64,000 nucleotides of DNA from Paenibacillus sp. XY044 (GTDB lineage: Bacteria > Bacillota > Bacilli > Paenibacillales > Paenibacillaceae), in the NCBI RefSeq assembly GCF_002257645.1, contig NZ_NQMO01000010.1:186001-250000 (forward strand). Direction: 5' to 3'. A program made the position numbers and the translations under genes. Below are positions 9,911 through 17,551 of this stretch, piece by piece. The notes under the pieces are model-generated. The model did no database searches. It was not told where the DNA came from and worked only from the letters and a program-made list of their open reading frames with translations. How positions within the stretch are numbered: position 1 is the stretch's first letter; every line of letters starts with the position of its first letter.

Positions 9911-10732
9911 TTATTTGTCCGGCTGCGGCTTGGCATCGGGTGCAAAGCTTTCCCTGTACTGGGCTGGAGACATCCCGTAAGTGTTCCGGAACACGCGGTG
10001 ATAGTAGGAGTAGCTGGCAAAGCCGCAGGTTTCGGCGATTTCCTCCTGGGTCATCGTGCTGTATTTCATTCGTTCGATGGCGGCATTCAGCCGGATTTCC
10101 AACGCGTATTGGATCATCGTTTTGCCGTACTGCTCCTTGAAGATTTTCACGGCTCTGGACAGACTCAGGCCGACATGGGCGGCAGCTTCCTCCAATTTAA
10201 AGGTAACGGTGGCATGTTCCTCGACAAAACGCTTCAGCCTCAGCGCGGTATAGGCCGTTCGGTTTGCCGGCTTCGTCTCCGTAATTGCCCTGTCCAGGCA
10301 AAGGCACAAGCTTCGCAGCAGGTAACCGGTGAGTTCCACGTTCTCGCCCTCCAGACCGCGCCTTTTTTCAAGCAGCAGCTGCCTCCACAATCCAAGCAGT
10401 CGATCGTCGCTGCCGATCCGGCTGACGACCGGGCGGCTCATCCGGTTCCACCAGGCATCGATCCAGCCGCCTTCGCAAAACAGAAAATAATCCCCGCTCG
10501 ATACACGGCCGCCGCCGGCATCGTCATGCACCATCAGCTCGTATTCGTCCCCCGGCTTCAGCAGCAGCAGATCCCCGCCTTCGACATGGTAATCGGTGCC
10601 GTTGCAGAATACGGTGCAGGATCCTTCCGTCTGCAGCCGGAACAAGTAGGTCGTCAAACCCGCGCGGTGGCTGTTGCTGAACTGCTGAAAATGGTACGAA
10701 TAATCGCAAATTAACAGCCTGGCTTCCATCAT
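9911..10732 (-). CDS. AraC family transcriptional regulator
   Basis: 273-residue regulator with an N-terminal cupin-like sensing domain (about 1-150) and a C-terminal AraC double helix-turn-helix ending in NTYGMSPAQYRESF. The start is the first of two adjacent ATG codons at 10732, behind AAAGGAG; an in-frame ATG at 10771 has no ribosome binding site. It is divergent from the isomerase/dehydrogenase pair, so it probably controls them, itself, or both. It lacks a receiver domain, so it likely binds a small effector directly. Converges with the sugar transporter operon. Confidence 0.9.
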   Translation of the reverse strand: MMEARLLICDYSYHFQQFSNSHRAGLTTYLFRLQTEGSCTVFCNGTDYHVEGGDLLLLKPGDEYELMVHDDAGGGRVSSGDYFLFCEGGWIDAWWNRMSRPVVSRIGSDDRLLGLWRQLLLEKRRGLEGENVELTGYLLRSLCLCLDRAITETKPANRTAYTALRLKRFVEEHATVTFKLEEAAAHVGLSLSRAVKIFKEQYGKTMIQYALEIRLNAAIERMKYSTMTQEEIAETCGFASYSYYHRVFRNTYGMSPAQYRESFAPDAKPQPDK

Positions 10733-10866
10733 GTGCGCTCCTTTCTCCAAAAAAACAAGCAGATAGTTCATGTTGCAATCATATTGTTTATGTTCATTTT
10801 AGCTTACTTGCATGTATGATAGTAGCAGATAGAGCAATCAATCTTTTGGGAGACGAGGTGCCCTTT

Positions 10867-11640
10867 ATGAGAAAATTGAACATTGGTTTGCAATTGTATA
10901 CGCTTCGTGACGAAACGGCTCAGGATTTCCGCGGAACGCTTCGCAAAGTGGCTGAGCTTGGGTATGAAGGCGTGGAGTTTGCCGGATACGGTGACATTCC
11001 TGCCGAAGAAATGAAAACGCTTCTTCAAGAGCTCGGTCTTCAAGCGATCGGCGCCCATGTGGGCCTGCATCTGCTTCGGGCCGACCTTCAGAAAGAGATC
11101 GATTACCTGAAAACGATCGGCGCGAAAACCATGATGTGTCCTTACGTCGCACCGGAAGACCGTGAGAACATCGAGCAGTGGAAGGAGCTGTTTGCTTTCC
11201 TGGAGGAAGTGGGTGCCGAGGCGCGCAAACAAGGATTGACGTTCGGTTATCATAACCACGATTTCGAATTCGCGGACAAAATCGACGGCGAGTTTGTATT
11301 CGACGCCATGTACTCCTCCACTTCGCCTGAAGCCGTTCAGGTGGAAATGGACGTATGCTGGGTGCAGTTTGCCGGACAGGATCCGCTCGCTTATATCCCG
11401 AAATATGCCGGTCGCCTGCCGCTCCTTCATCTGAAGGACTTCAGCAAAGATGCCGAAGGCAACATGAAGACGCTTGAGCTTGGTCAAGGAGACGTGAATT
11501 TGCCGGGTGTCATTCAGGCCGCTTCCGATGCCGGAACGCAGTGGCTGATCGTCGAGCAGGACGTGTGCCAGAATCCGCCGCTGCAAAGTGTGGAGAACAG
11601 CATGAACTGGCTGAAGCAGAACTACTTGAACCAATTTTAA
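10867..11640 (+). CDS. Sugar phosphate isomerase/epimerase family protein
   Basis: 257-residue TIM-barrel protein of the AP-endonuclease-2-like superfamily (IolE/IolI type). Visible are the LYTLRDE start, YHNHDFEF with metal-binding His and Glu, EMDVCW, and a C-terminal IVEQD. Start at ATG 10867 behind GAGGTG; the in-frame ATG at 10816 lies inside a likely promoter element. It sits 41 bp ahead of a Gfo/Idh dehydrogenase, a common pairing in inositol or unusual-sugar catabolism. The exact reaction is not deducible. Confidence 0.85.
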   Translation: MRKLNIGLQLYTLRDETAQDFRGTLRKVAELGYEGVEFAGYGDIPAEEMKTLLQELGLQAIGAHVGLHLLRADLQKEIDYLKTIGAKTMMCPYVAPEDRENIEQWKELFAFLEEVGAEARKQGLTFGYHNHDFEFADKIDGEFVFDAMYSSTSPEAVQVEMDVCWVQFAGQDPLAYIPKYAGRLPLLHLKDFSKDAEGNMKTLELGQGDVNLPGVIQAASDAGTQWLIVEQDVCQNPPLQSVENSMNWLKQNYLNQF

Positions 11641-11681
11641 TTTGATTGAGACCAGAGCCGAAGAAAGGGAGATTTATATCC

Positions 11682-12701
11682 ATGAGTAAAATTAGAGTAG
11701 CGGTTTTCGGCTGCGGCGCCATCGCCCAGCGCAGACATATCCCTGAATACGCAGCGAATCCGAACGTGGAGCTGGTTGCGTTCGCGGATCCGCTCAAGGA
11801 GCGCGCTGAAGAAGTAGCGGCACAGTATGGTGCCAAAGCATACACCGACTACAAGGAACTGCTGAAAAACGAGAAGCTTGACGCGGTCAGCGTATGTACG
11901 CCGAACTACCTTCACGCTTCGATGAGCATCGACGCGGCGAATGCTGGACTGCACGTCCTGGTGGAAAAGCCGATGGCAACCACGGCGGAAGAAGGGGAGC
12001 AGATGATCGAAGCGGCCCGTAAAAACGGCGTGTTCCTGATGGTTGGCCACAATCAGCGCCTCATGCCTCCGCACGTGAAGGCAAAAGAGATTTTGGACTC
12101 CGGCAAGCTTGGCAAAGTGCTGACGTTCCGCACGTCTTTTGGGCATGGCGGTCCGGAAAGCTGGAGCGTCGACGGACGCGACAGCTGGTTCTTCCGCAAA
12201 GATGAAGCGATCATGGGCGCCATGGGTGACCTTGGCGTGCACAAATCCGACTTCATCCGTTATTTGCTGAACGATGAAGTCGTGGAAGTAGCCGGCTTTA
12301 TCGGCACCGTACATAAGGAAGGTACGGACGTGGACGACAACGCGACTTGCATCGTGCGCATGAAGAGCGGAGCCGTAGGCACGCTGATGGCGAGCTGGAC
12401 GCACTACCGTTCCGGTGACAACGGCACGGTGCTCTGGTGCGAAAACGGCTGCATGAAAATCGGTACCGTAGAAGGCGACGAGGTCATCGTTGAGCTGACC
12501 AACGGTACTGTAGAAACCTACAAAGTCGGCGCCATGTCAACGAACGAGAAGCAGGTACCGAGCGGCGTCATCGACGCGTTCGTGGACTCGATCGTGACCA
12601 ACACGCCGCCGCAAATTTCCGGCGAAGAAGGTCTGCGCTCCCTGAACGTCATCCTGGGCGCGTTTGAATCGCAGGACACAGGCAAAATCGTGAAGCTGTA
12701 A
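11682..12701 (+). CDS. Gfo/Idh/MocA family NAD(P)-dependent oxidoreductase
   Basis: 339-residue dehydrogenase. The N-terminal Rossmann fold has the nucleotide motif VAVFGCGAIAQRRH, and the EKPMATTAEEGEQM segment contains the conserved Lys of the EKP motif. The C-terminal substrate domain includes GDLGVHKSDFIRYL with the conserved His. AAAGGGAG precedes ATG 11682. Probably oxidises a sugar or cyclitol in the same pathway as the upstream isomerase. A strong terminator follows. Confidence 0.9.
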   Translation: MSKIRVAVFGCGAIAQRRHIPEYAANPNVELVAFADPLKERAEEVAAQYGAKAYTDYKELLKNEKLDAVSVCTPNYLHASMSIDAANAGLHVLVEKPMATTAEEGEQMIEAARKNGVFLMVGHNQRLMPPHVKAKEILDSGKLGKVLTFRTSFGHGGPESWSVDGRDSWFFRKDEAIMGAMGDLGVHKSDFIRYLLNDEVVEVAGFIGTVHKEGTDVDDNATCIVRMKSGAVGTLMASWTHYRSGDNGTVLWCENGCMKIGTVEGDEVIVELTNGTVETYKVGAMSTNEKQVPSGVIDAFVDSIVTNTPPQISGEEGLRSLNVILGAFESQDTGKIVKL

Positions 12702-12711
12702 CAGAATGGAG

Positions 12712-12751
12712 AAAGAGAGGGCCGGGAGGCCCTCTCTTTCTTTGTATATTT
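12712..12751 (+). terminator. Terminator after the isomerase/dehydrogenase operon
   Basis: AAAGAGAGGGCC and GGCCCTCTCTTT arms with a GGGA loop, followed by a T-rich tail. Confidence 0.9.
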
Positions 12752-12789
12752 TTCGTGAGGGGCGGCCGAGCTAGGGGAGAAGGGAGGGG

Positions 12790-12842
12790 ATGAAGGGAAT
12801 GAAGGGAATGAAGGGAATGAAGGGAATGAAGGGGGGGGGGGG
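12790..12842 (+). repeat. 9-bp minisatellite ending in a G12 run
   Basis: Five contiguous copies of ATGAAGGGA (12790-12834, last copy ATGAAGGGG), running into twelve consecutive G (12831-12842). Seven G-runs of three or more between 12782 and 12842 make this a candidate G-quadruplex on the plus strand. It would read Met-Lys-Gly repeats but has no ribosome binding site. A likely hot spot for replication slippage. Confidence 0.9.
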
Positions 12843-13371
12843 CGAGATTGGATCGAGGCACCGATATTTCCGTTCAATGTTATGTTCGATAGGGCTAACG
12901 AATGCCACCTTTGTCAACGGTGAATCAACCGGGCGCGTCGCCCTTGCCGGGTGTCCGGCTGAGGGTTGAGAATAGGTATAGGTACGTCCAGGGTGTGACA
13001 AGTCGAGTGGTTGGATTTAGAAGTTGTAGTCGGACTACAGGGAATTGGAGTAACTTTAAGAAGTTGAATTGGGTATGACTCTCTCGCTGGCTACATTAGT
13101 CACGAAATAGCTGAAATGTGCACTTATTTTGCCTTGGAACAAGGCTTTATAGATGAATAGATGCGAATGTGCAGTTGTTTTCGGTGTTTTGATGGTTTTG
13201 TGGTGAAATAGATGCACTTTTGCGCTTATTTAGTTTTAACCGGGGAAGGGAGTTCCTGTTCCGTTCGTTTGGTACTTTTGTGGCCCGAGGGAAGGGGGCG
13301 AATAGCTAGGGATGCAAATGGCGAGCAGGCTGGAGCATAATTCGGTTGTTTGGGAGGAATCAGACGTTCAG
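12843..13371. other. Non-coding stretch between minisatellite and tRNA-side array
   Basis: No open frame here has a plausible ribosome binding site or codon use. The only structure seen is three degenerate copies of a 27-28 bp element at 13104-13232, listed separately. Confidence 0.6.
13104..13232 (+). repeat. Three degenerate 28-bp repeats at about 50-bp spacing
   Basis: Copies at 13104-13130, 13155-13181 and 13205-13232 share the pattern GAAATAG-TG-A--TGTGC-CTTATTT with substitutions. The start-to-start distance is 51 and 50 bp. Function unknown. Confidence 0.6.
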
Positions 13372-13869
13372 ACGTCCCGATTCGGGATACCGCCCTACGG
13401 GCGGACTGCGAAGCGGGCGCTATCGAAGTATATGCTCCGACGAACCCCTAATGGGTTATCAAATCCCTATGAACGCAAAAACACGTCCCAGGTCGGGATA
13501 CCGCCCTACGGGCGGACTGCGAAGTGGATGCTTTCGAAGCGTATGCTCCGACGAACCCCCTAATGGGGTTCTCATCCCTGTGGACGCAAAAACACCACTC
13601 TCATGAGTGGTGTCATTTTACGTCCCAGGTCGGGATACCGCCCTACGGGCGGACTGCGAAGCGGGCGCTACCGAAGTATATGCTCCGACGAACCCCTTAA
13701 GGGGTTCTCATATTCCTATGAACGCAAAAACACGTCCCAGGTCGGGATACCGCCCTAACGGGCGGACTGCGAAGTGGATGCTTTCGAAGCGTATGCTCCG
13801 ACGAACCCCCTAATGGGGTTCTCATCCCTGTGGACGCAAAAACACCACTCTCATGAGTGGCGTCATTTT
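13372..13869 (-). repeat. Four-unit tandem array, (A-B)x2, adjoining tRNA-Arg
   Basis: Units start at 13372 (A), 13483 (B), 13620 (A) and 13732 (B), lengths 111, 137, 112 and 138 bp. A and B differ in a central block, and B also carries a CCACTC/GAGTGG hairpin. The A-B pair is itself duplicated (248 and 250 bp), so the array arose by duplication of a dimer. Each unit begins, on the plus strand, with ACGTCCC, the complement of the tRNA-Arg acceptor end, and contains a CCGCCC/GGGCGG hairpin plus an AACCCC/GGGGTT hairpin. Open frames across it have no ribosome binding site. Confidence 0.85.
13833..13862 (-). terminator. Terminator of tRNA-Arg
   Basis: On the minus strand, directly after the tRNA 3' end, CCACTC and GAGTGG arms are followed by five T. 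A near-identical copy lies at about 13592-13613 inside the tandem array. Confidence 0.75.
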
Positions 13870-13871
13870 AC

Positions 13872-13944
<73 letters not shown>

Positions 13945-13966
13945 ATGAAAAATTCAAGCAAGAAAG

Positions 13967-13995
13967 ATCATAACATATATTTGGAACAATATCAA
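13967..13995 (-). promoter_or_regulatory. σA promoter of tRNA-Arg
   Basis: Minus strand TTGATA, 17-bp spacer, TATGAT with an extended TGT just before the -10. Transcription would start about 16 nt before the tRNA. Confidence 0.8.
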
Positions 13996-14138
13996 CATGT
14001 TTTTCCTTCCTTTCTCATTGTTTCCCTCGTCCGCTCTCCGCACACAAAAAAAGTTGTTTCAATCCCTGTTTATATTATTAATGGTTTTTATACGTTTTTT
14101 CATAGAACGAATGGGATCCCCGTCTACCCACATGTTTT

Positions 14139-14167
14139 TTTTCAACTAGAAAGAGGTATGCTATAAT
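14139..14167 (+). promoter_or_regulatory. Promoter of the YsoA-like gene
   Basis: TATAAT at 14162-14167 with extended TG at 14159-14160; the -35 TTTTCA is weaker at 17-bp spacing. Confidence 0.6.
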
Positions 14168-14210
14168 CAACAATGATTTGCGCTGGGCGCGGGGAAAGGA
14201 GGGAATACAT

Positions 14211-15146
14211 ATTAAAGAGGATATTTCCCCAGTGAAGGACAACGTCATTCTTTTTCCAAAGACGCTCGACTTCTATCAGATTCAGCTGACCGTCATGCTG
14301 GAAAATGAACGGTACGGGGAAGCGATGGAGCTTTTGCGTTTCCTGCTGCAATGCCAAGGGCAGGATGAGAGGCATTATGAAGAATGGCAGGCGCTTCTGG
14401 AATGGCTGGAAGCCGCTTTTCCACAATATATGAATCACGGCGGCGGGCAGGGTACGGGTACCGAATCATATGAGCATGAGGAAGAGCCCGACGAGGAAGA
14501 AATGAAACGTCAGAACGTGCGGGCCAAGCTGGCCGAAGACCAGCATTACGCCGACAAGCTGCTGCACACCGCCATGGAAGAGCCTTTATCGGAACAGACC
14601 ATGCTTGCTCTCGAGCAGCTGTCCTATCTAGAGGGCTCTGAAATCGACGACAAGCTGGTGGGGTGGCTGATGCAGGCCCGGCTTCATCCGCTGCTGCAGT
14701 TCAGGGTGCTTCAAACGCTGCGCAAGCGCGGCATGCAGGGCGCGGTGCAGTTCAAGCGCGGGCAGGAGCAGGTCAGCGTTGATATTGAGACCGTGCCTTT
14801 GACGCCGGAGGAATTTCCGCCGCAGGTGGCGATGGTATCGGAACGGGTGGCTGCGCAGACCGAGGTGCAGGAGCCGACGCTGTATTATTTTGCCCAGGAG
14901 CTGTGGTCGCAGTTTATCATGGCGATCTACGGGACGGAGGATTACCGGTCGATTCTGAATGAAGACGATACGACGATCGACATTTGGGCTGCTGCCCTGC
15001 ATCAGATCGTCACCGAGAGCCTCACGGGCAGCCGCAACGAGGAAGAGTCACGAGCTATGTACGGGATCACGGACACGATGCGCTTTCGTTTTGAGCAGGC
15101 CTATCGAAGCTTCAGACAGTTCGTATCGGCCGGCATGCAGGAGTAA
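14211..15146 (+). CDS. YsoA-like tetratricopeptide-type protein, probable ATT start
   Basis: About 311 residues, largely helical, with a DNVILFPKTLDFYQ start, TPR-like helices (about 20-80) and an acidic linker (EEEPDEEEMKR). It lies just upstream of tig, where B. subtilis has ysoA, a TPR-type gene of similar length. No ATG fits. A perfect AAAGGAGGG (14196-14204) is followed 7 nt later by ATT (14211), a rare but real bacterial start codon. Alternatives are TTG 14178, which would start before the ribosome binding site, and GTG 14232 behind AGAGGA. The C-terminal half is clearly coding. Role unknown; position suggests a link to protein folding. Confidence 0.75.
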   Translation: MKEDISPVKDNVILFPKTLDFYQIQLTVMLENERYGEAMELLRFLLQCQGQDERHYEEWQALLEWLEAAFPQYMNHGGGQGTGTESYEHEEEPDEEEMKRQNVRAKLAEDQHYADKLLHTAMEEPLSEQTMLALEQLSYLEGSEIDDKLVGWLMQARLHPLLQFRVLQTLRKRGMQGAVQFKRGQEQVSVDIETVPLTPEEFPPQVAMVSERVAAQTEVQEPTLYYFAQELWSQFIMAIYGTEDYRSILNEDDTTIDIWAAALHQIVTESLTGSRNEEESRAMYGITDTMRFRFEQAYRSFRQFVSAGMQE

Positions 15147-15189
15147 GCGATCGGAAACGTTTACCTGAAGAGTTGCCAAGGGCTTGCCC

Positions 15190-15223
15190 TTGAAAAACAC
15201 GGCAATGTTGTTTATACTATAAT
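15190..15223 (+). promoter_or_regulatory. Promoter of tig
   Basis: TTGAAA (15190-15195), 17-bp spacer, TATACT (15213-15218); an overlapping TATAAT occurs at 15218-15223. Confidence 0.75.
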
Positions 15224-15287
15224 GGTTATTCTGTGCGTGCTGATAACTTAAGTACATGTGAATTATTTTTGGAGGGGAAAGCATAAA

Positions 15288-16616
15288 ATGAAAGCAACCT
15301 GGGAAAAAATAGAGAAGAACCTTGGCGTTCTTGAAGTTGAAGTGGAAGCAGACCGTGTAGCTGCAGCCCTCGACAAAGCTTTTAATAAAGTTGCAAAAAA
15401 GGCTAACGTGCCTGGATTCCGTAAAGGTAAAGTACCTCGGCCGATTTTCGAAGCCCGTTATGGCATCGAAGCTCTGTATCAAGATGCAATCGACATTTTG
15501 CTTCCTGAAGTGTACACCGAAGCTGTTGACCAAACCGACATCTTCCCTGTAGACCGTCCTGAAGTGGAAATTGACCAATTCGCCAAAGGCGAAGCGTTCA
15601 AATTCAAAGCGAAAGTAACGGTTAAGCCTGAAGTAACTTTGGGCGAATACAAAGGCGTGGAAGTTCCGGTACAGAAAGTTGAAGTTTCGGAAGAAGAGCT
15701 TGACGCTGAACTGAAGCGTCTGCAAGAACGTCATGCCGAATTGTCTGTAATCGACGAAGGCGCTGCCGAGAACGGAGACATCGCCGTGATCGACTTCGAC
15801 GGTTCTGTTGACGGCGTTCCTTTCGAAGGCGGACAAGCTGAGCGTTACTCTCTGGAACTGGGAAGCGGCACGTTCATTCCTGGATTTGAAGAGCAGGTTG
15901 TCGGATTGGCAACTGGCGACTTCAAGGACGTGGAAGTGACTTTCCCTGAGACATATCATGCAGAAGAACTGGCCGGCAAAAAAGCCGTGTTCAAAGTGAA
16001 AGTGCATGAAATCAAGCGCAAGCAGCTTCCTGTGCTGGATGACGAATTCGCAAAAGACGTAAGTGAATTCGAAACACTCGCCGAGTACAAGGAAGACCTG
16101 AACAAACAACTTCTGGCCCGCAAGGAACAGGAAGCAAAAGGCAATAAGGAAGCAGCTGTCGTAGACAAAGTTGCCGCCAACGCCGAAGTGGAAATTCCAC
16201 AAGCGATGATTGACAGCGAAATTCAAAACATGATGCGTGATTTTGACAACCGTCTGCGCAATCAGGGTATGAACCTTGAAATGTTCCTCAGCTTCTCTGG
16301 CCAAACGACGGCCGATCTGCAAGAGCAAATGAAGGACGATGCCGAGAAACGCGTTCGCAACAACCTTGTTCTGGAGCAAATCGCCAAAGAAGCGAACATT
16401 GAAGTGACTGAGGAAGACATCAACAAAGAGCTGGAAGTGATGGCTGAATCTTATAAGCGTACAGCTGACGAGATCCGTGACATCCTTGCTGCGAACGGTT
16501 CGCTGGGAAGCCTGCGCGAAGAGATTTCTCTCCGCAAAACGGTTGATCTCCTGCTGGAAAACAGTAAAGAAGTGGAAGCGGCCGAAGAAGCTGCTGAAAC
16601 TGCTGAAGAAAAATAA
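15288..16616 (+). CDS. tig: Trigger factor, ribosome-associated chaperone
   Basis: 442 residues, normal for the family. The N-terminal ribosome-binding domain carries the signature GFRKGKVPRPIFEARYG (residues about 44-60). A central FKBP-type peptidyl-prolyl isomerase domain follows (ENGDIAVIDFDGSVDGVPFEGG), then a long helical C-terminal chaperone domain with an acidic tail. Start at ATG 15288 behind GGAGGGG. It binds nascent chains at the ribosome exit tunnel. Own promoter and terminator, next to clpP/clpX as in many bacteria. Confidence 0.98.
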   Translation: MKATWEKIEKNLGVLEVEVEADRVAAALDKAFNKVAKKANVPGFRKGKVPRPIFEARYGIEALYQDAIDILLPEVYTEAVDQTDIFPVDRPEVEIDQFAKGEAFKFKAKVTVKPEVTLGEYKGVEVPVQKVEVSEEELDAELKRLQERHAELSVIDEGAAENGDIAVIDFDGSVDGVPFEGGQAERYSLELGSGTFIPGFEEQVVGLATGDFKDVEVTFPETYHAEELAGKKAVFKVKVHEIKRKQLPVLDDEFAKDVSEFETLAEYKEDLNKQLLARKEQEAKGNKEAAVVDKVAANAEVEIPQAMIDSEIQNMMRDFDNRLRNQGMNLEMFLSFSGQTTADLQEQMKDDAEKRVRNNLVLEQIAKEANIEVTEEDINKELEVMAESYKRTADEIRDILAANGSLGSLREEISLRKTVDLLLENSKEVEAAEEAAETAEEK

Positions 16617-16686
16617 AAAGGAAACGGACGTGGCCTTCTGCATCTGATCTGGTGCGGAGGCTGACATAAGGGACCTATAGAGAGAT

Positions 16687-16719
16687 AAGGCACGTATATT
16701 CACTGCGTGCCTTATTTTT
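16687..16719 (+). terminator. Terminator of tig
   Basis: AAGGCACG and CGTGCCTT arms, then ATTTTTA. Confidence 0.8.
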
Positions 16720-16858
16720 AACTAAAAGTATCCATTAATATCTAAATCTTGTATGAAAATGGATGCTTTGTTTCCATACATATTCGATTCAAGAGTCCGT
16801 TTCGGGTTATAATTGTTAGAAGACTCATACACTGTAATAAATGGTGTGGAGTGAAAAA

Positions 16859-16900
16859 ATGACATCGTGCTTTGAACATGTTAGAATAGTGCTGTAAACT
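16859..16900 (+). promoter_or_regulatory. Candidate promoters of clpP-clpX
   Basis: ATGACA-17-TAGAAT (16859-16887) and, overlapping, TTGAAC-17-TAAACT (16872-16900). No CtsR heptad repeat (GGTCAAA direct repeat) is visible between 16720 and 16948. Confidence 0.5.
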
Positions 16901-16948
16901 TGATTGAAGCACGCATCACATCTTTTACATGGAAAAGAGGTTGGACAC

Positions 16949-17539
16949 ATGAGTCTGATACCTATGGTTGTAGAACAAACCAATAGAGGCGAGAGATCGT
17001 ACGATATTTACTCCAGATTGCTCAAGGACCGCATCATCTTCCTGAGCAGTGCGATTGATGATGATGTTGCCAATCTCGTCATAGCTCAATTATTGTTCCT
17101 GGCTGCGGAGGATCCGGAGAAAGATATTCATTTGTATATCAATTCGCCGGGTGGTTCTGTTACAGCGGGGATGGGTATATATGATACGATGCAGTATATC
17201 AAGCCTGATGTATCCACGATTTGCGTTGGTATGGCGGCGAGTATGGGATCCTTGCTGTTGACGGCCGGAGCACCTGGCAAGCGCTTTGCGCTGACCAATA
17301 GCGAGGTCATGATCCACCAGCCCCTCGGCGGTGTTCAGGGCCAGGCGTCCGATATCCAAATCCATGCGAGCTGGATTATTAAAACCAGGGAAAAACTCAA
17401 TCAAATTTACGTGGAGCGCACGGGTCAACCCCTTGAAAAAATTGAGCGCGATACGGATCGCGACTTTTTCATGAGCGCGGAGGAAGCGAAAGCATACGGC
17501 ATAATTGACCAGGTTCTCACTTCACCGATTAAATCTTAA
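16949..17539 (+). CDS. clpP: ATP-dependent Clp protease proteolytic subunit
   Basis: 196 residues, the standard length. The catalytic triad is fully visible: Ser98 in GMAASMGS, His123 in MIHQPLGG and Asp172 in DTDRDFF. The N-terminal IPMVVEQTNRGERSYDIYSR is typical. ATG 16949 follows AAGAGG. Forms the tetradecameric protease chamber; the partner ATPase ClpX is encoded 12 bp downstream, so the two are co-transcribed. Confidence 0.98.
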   Translation: MSLIPMVVEQTNRGERSYDIYSRLLKDRIIFLSSAIDDDVANLVIAQLLFLAAEDPEKDIHLYINSPGGSVTAGMGIYDTMQYIKPDVSTICVGMAASMGSLLLTAGAPGKRFALTNSEVMIHQPLGGVQGQASDIQIHASWIIKTREKLNQIYVERTGQPLEKIERDTDRDFFMSAEEAKAYGIIDQVLTSPIKS

Positions 17540-17551
17540 AGGGGTGTTTAC

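Noticed and set aside
12790..12834. Met-Lys-Gly repeat peptide on the plus strand
   Set aside because: No ribosome binding site and the G12 run breaks the pattern; better explained as slippage DNA.
12518..12877. Pro/Ser-Phe repeat protein on the minus strand over the minisatellite
   Set aside because: Produced by the 9-bp repeat itself; overlaps the terminator and the end of the dehydrogenase gene and has no start signal.
13372..13869. Tandem units considered as a CRISPR array
   Set aside because: Units are 111-138 bp, contiguous, and contain no unique spacers between short repeats; no cas genes are present.
15048..16703. 551-codon open frame antisense to tig
   Set aside because: Shadow of the codon bias of a highly conserved gene on the other strand; no ribosome binding site and low-complexity aromatic composition.
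16720..16948. CtsR operator upstream of clpP
   Set aside because: Looked for a GGTCAAA direct repeat and found none; heat-shock control by CtsR cannot be claimed.
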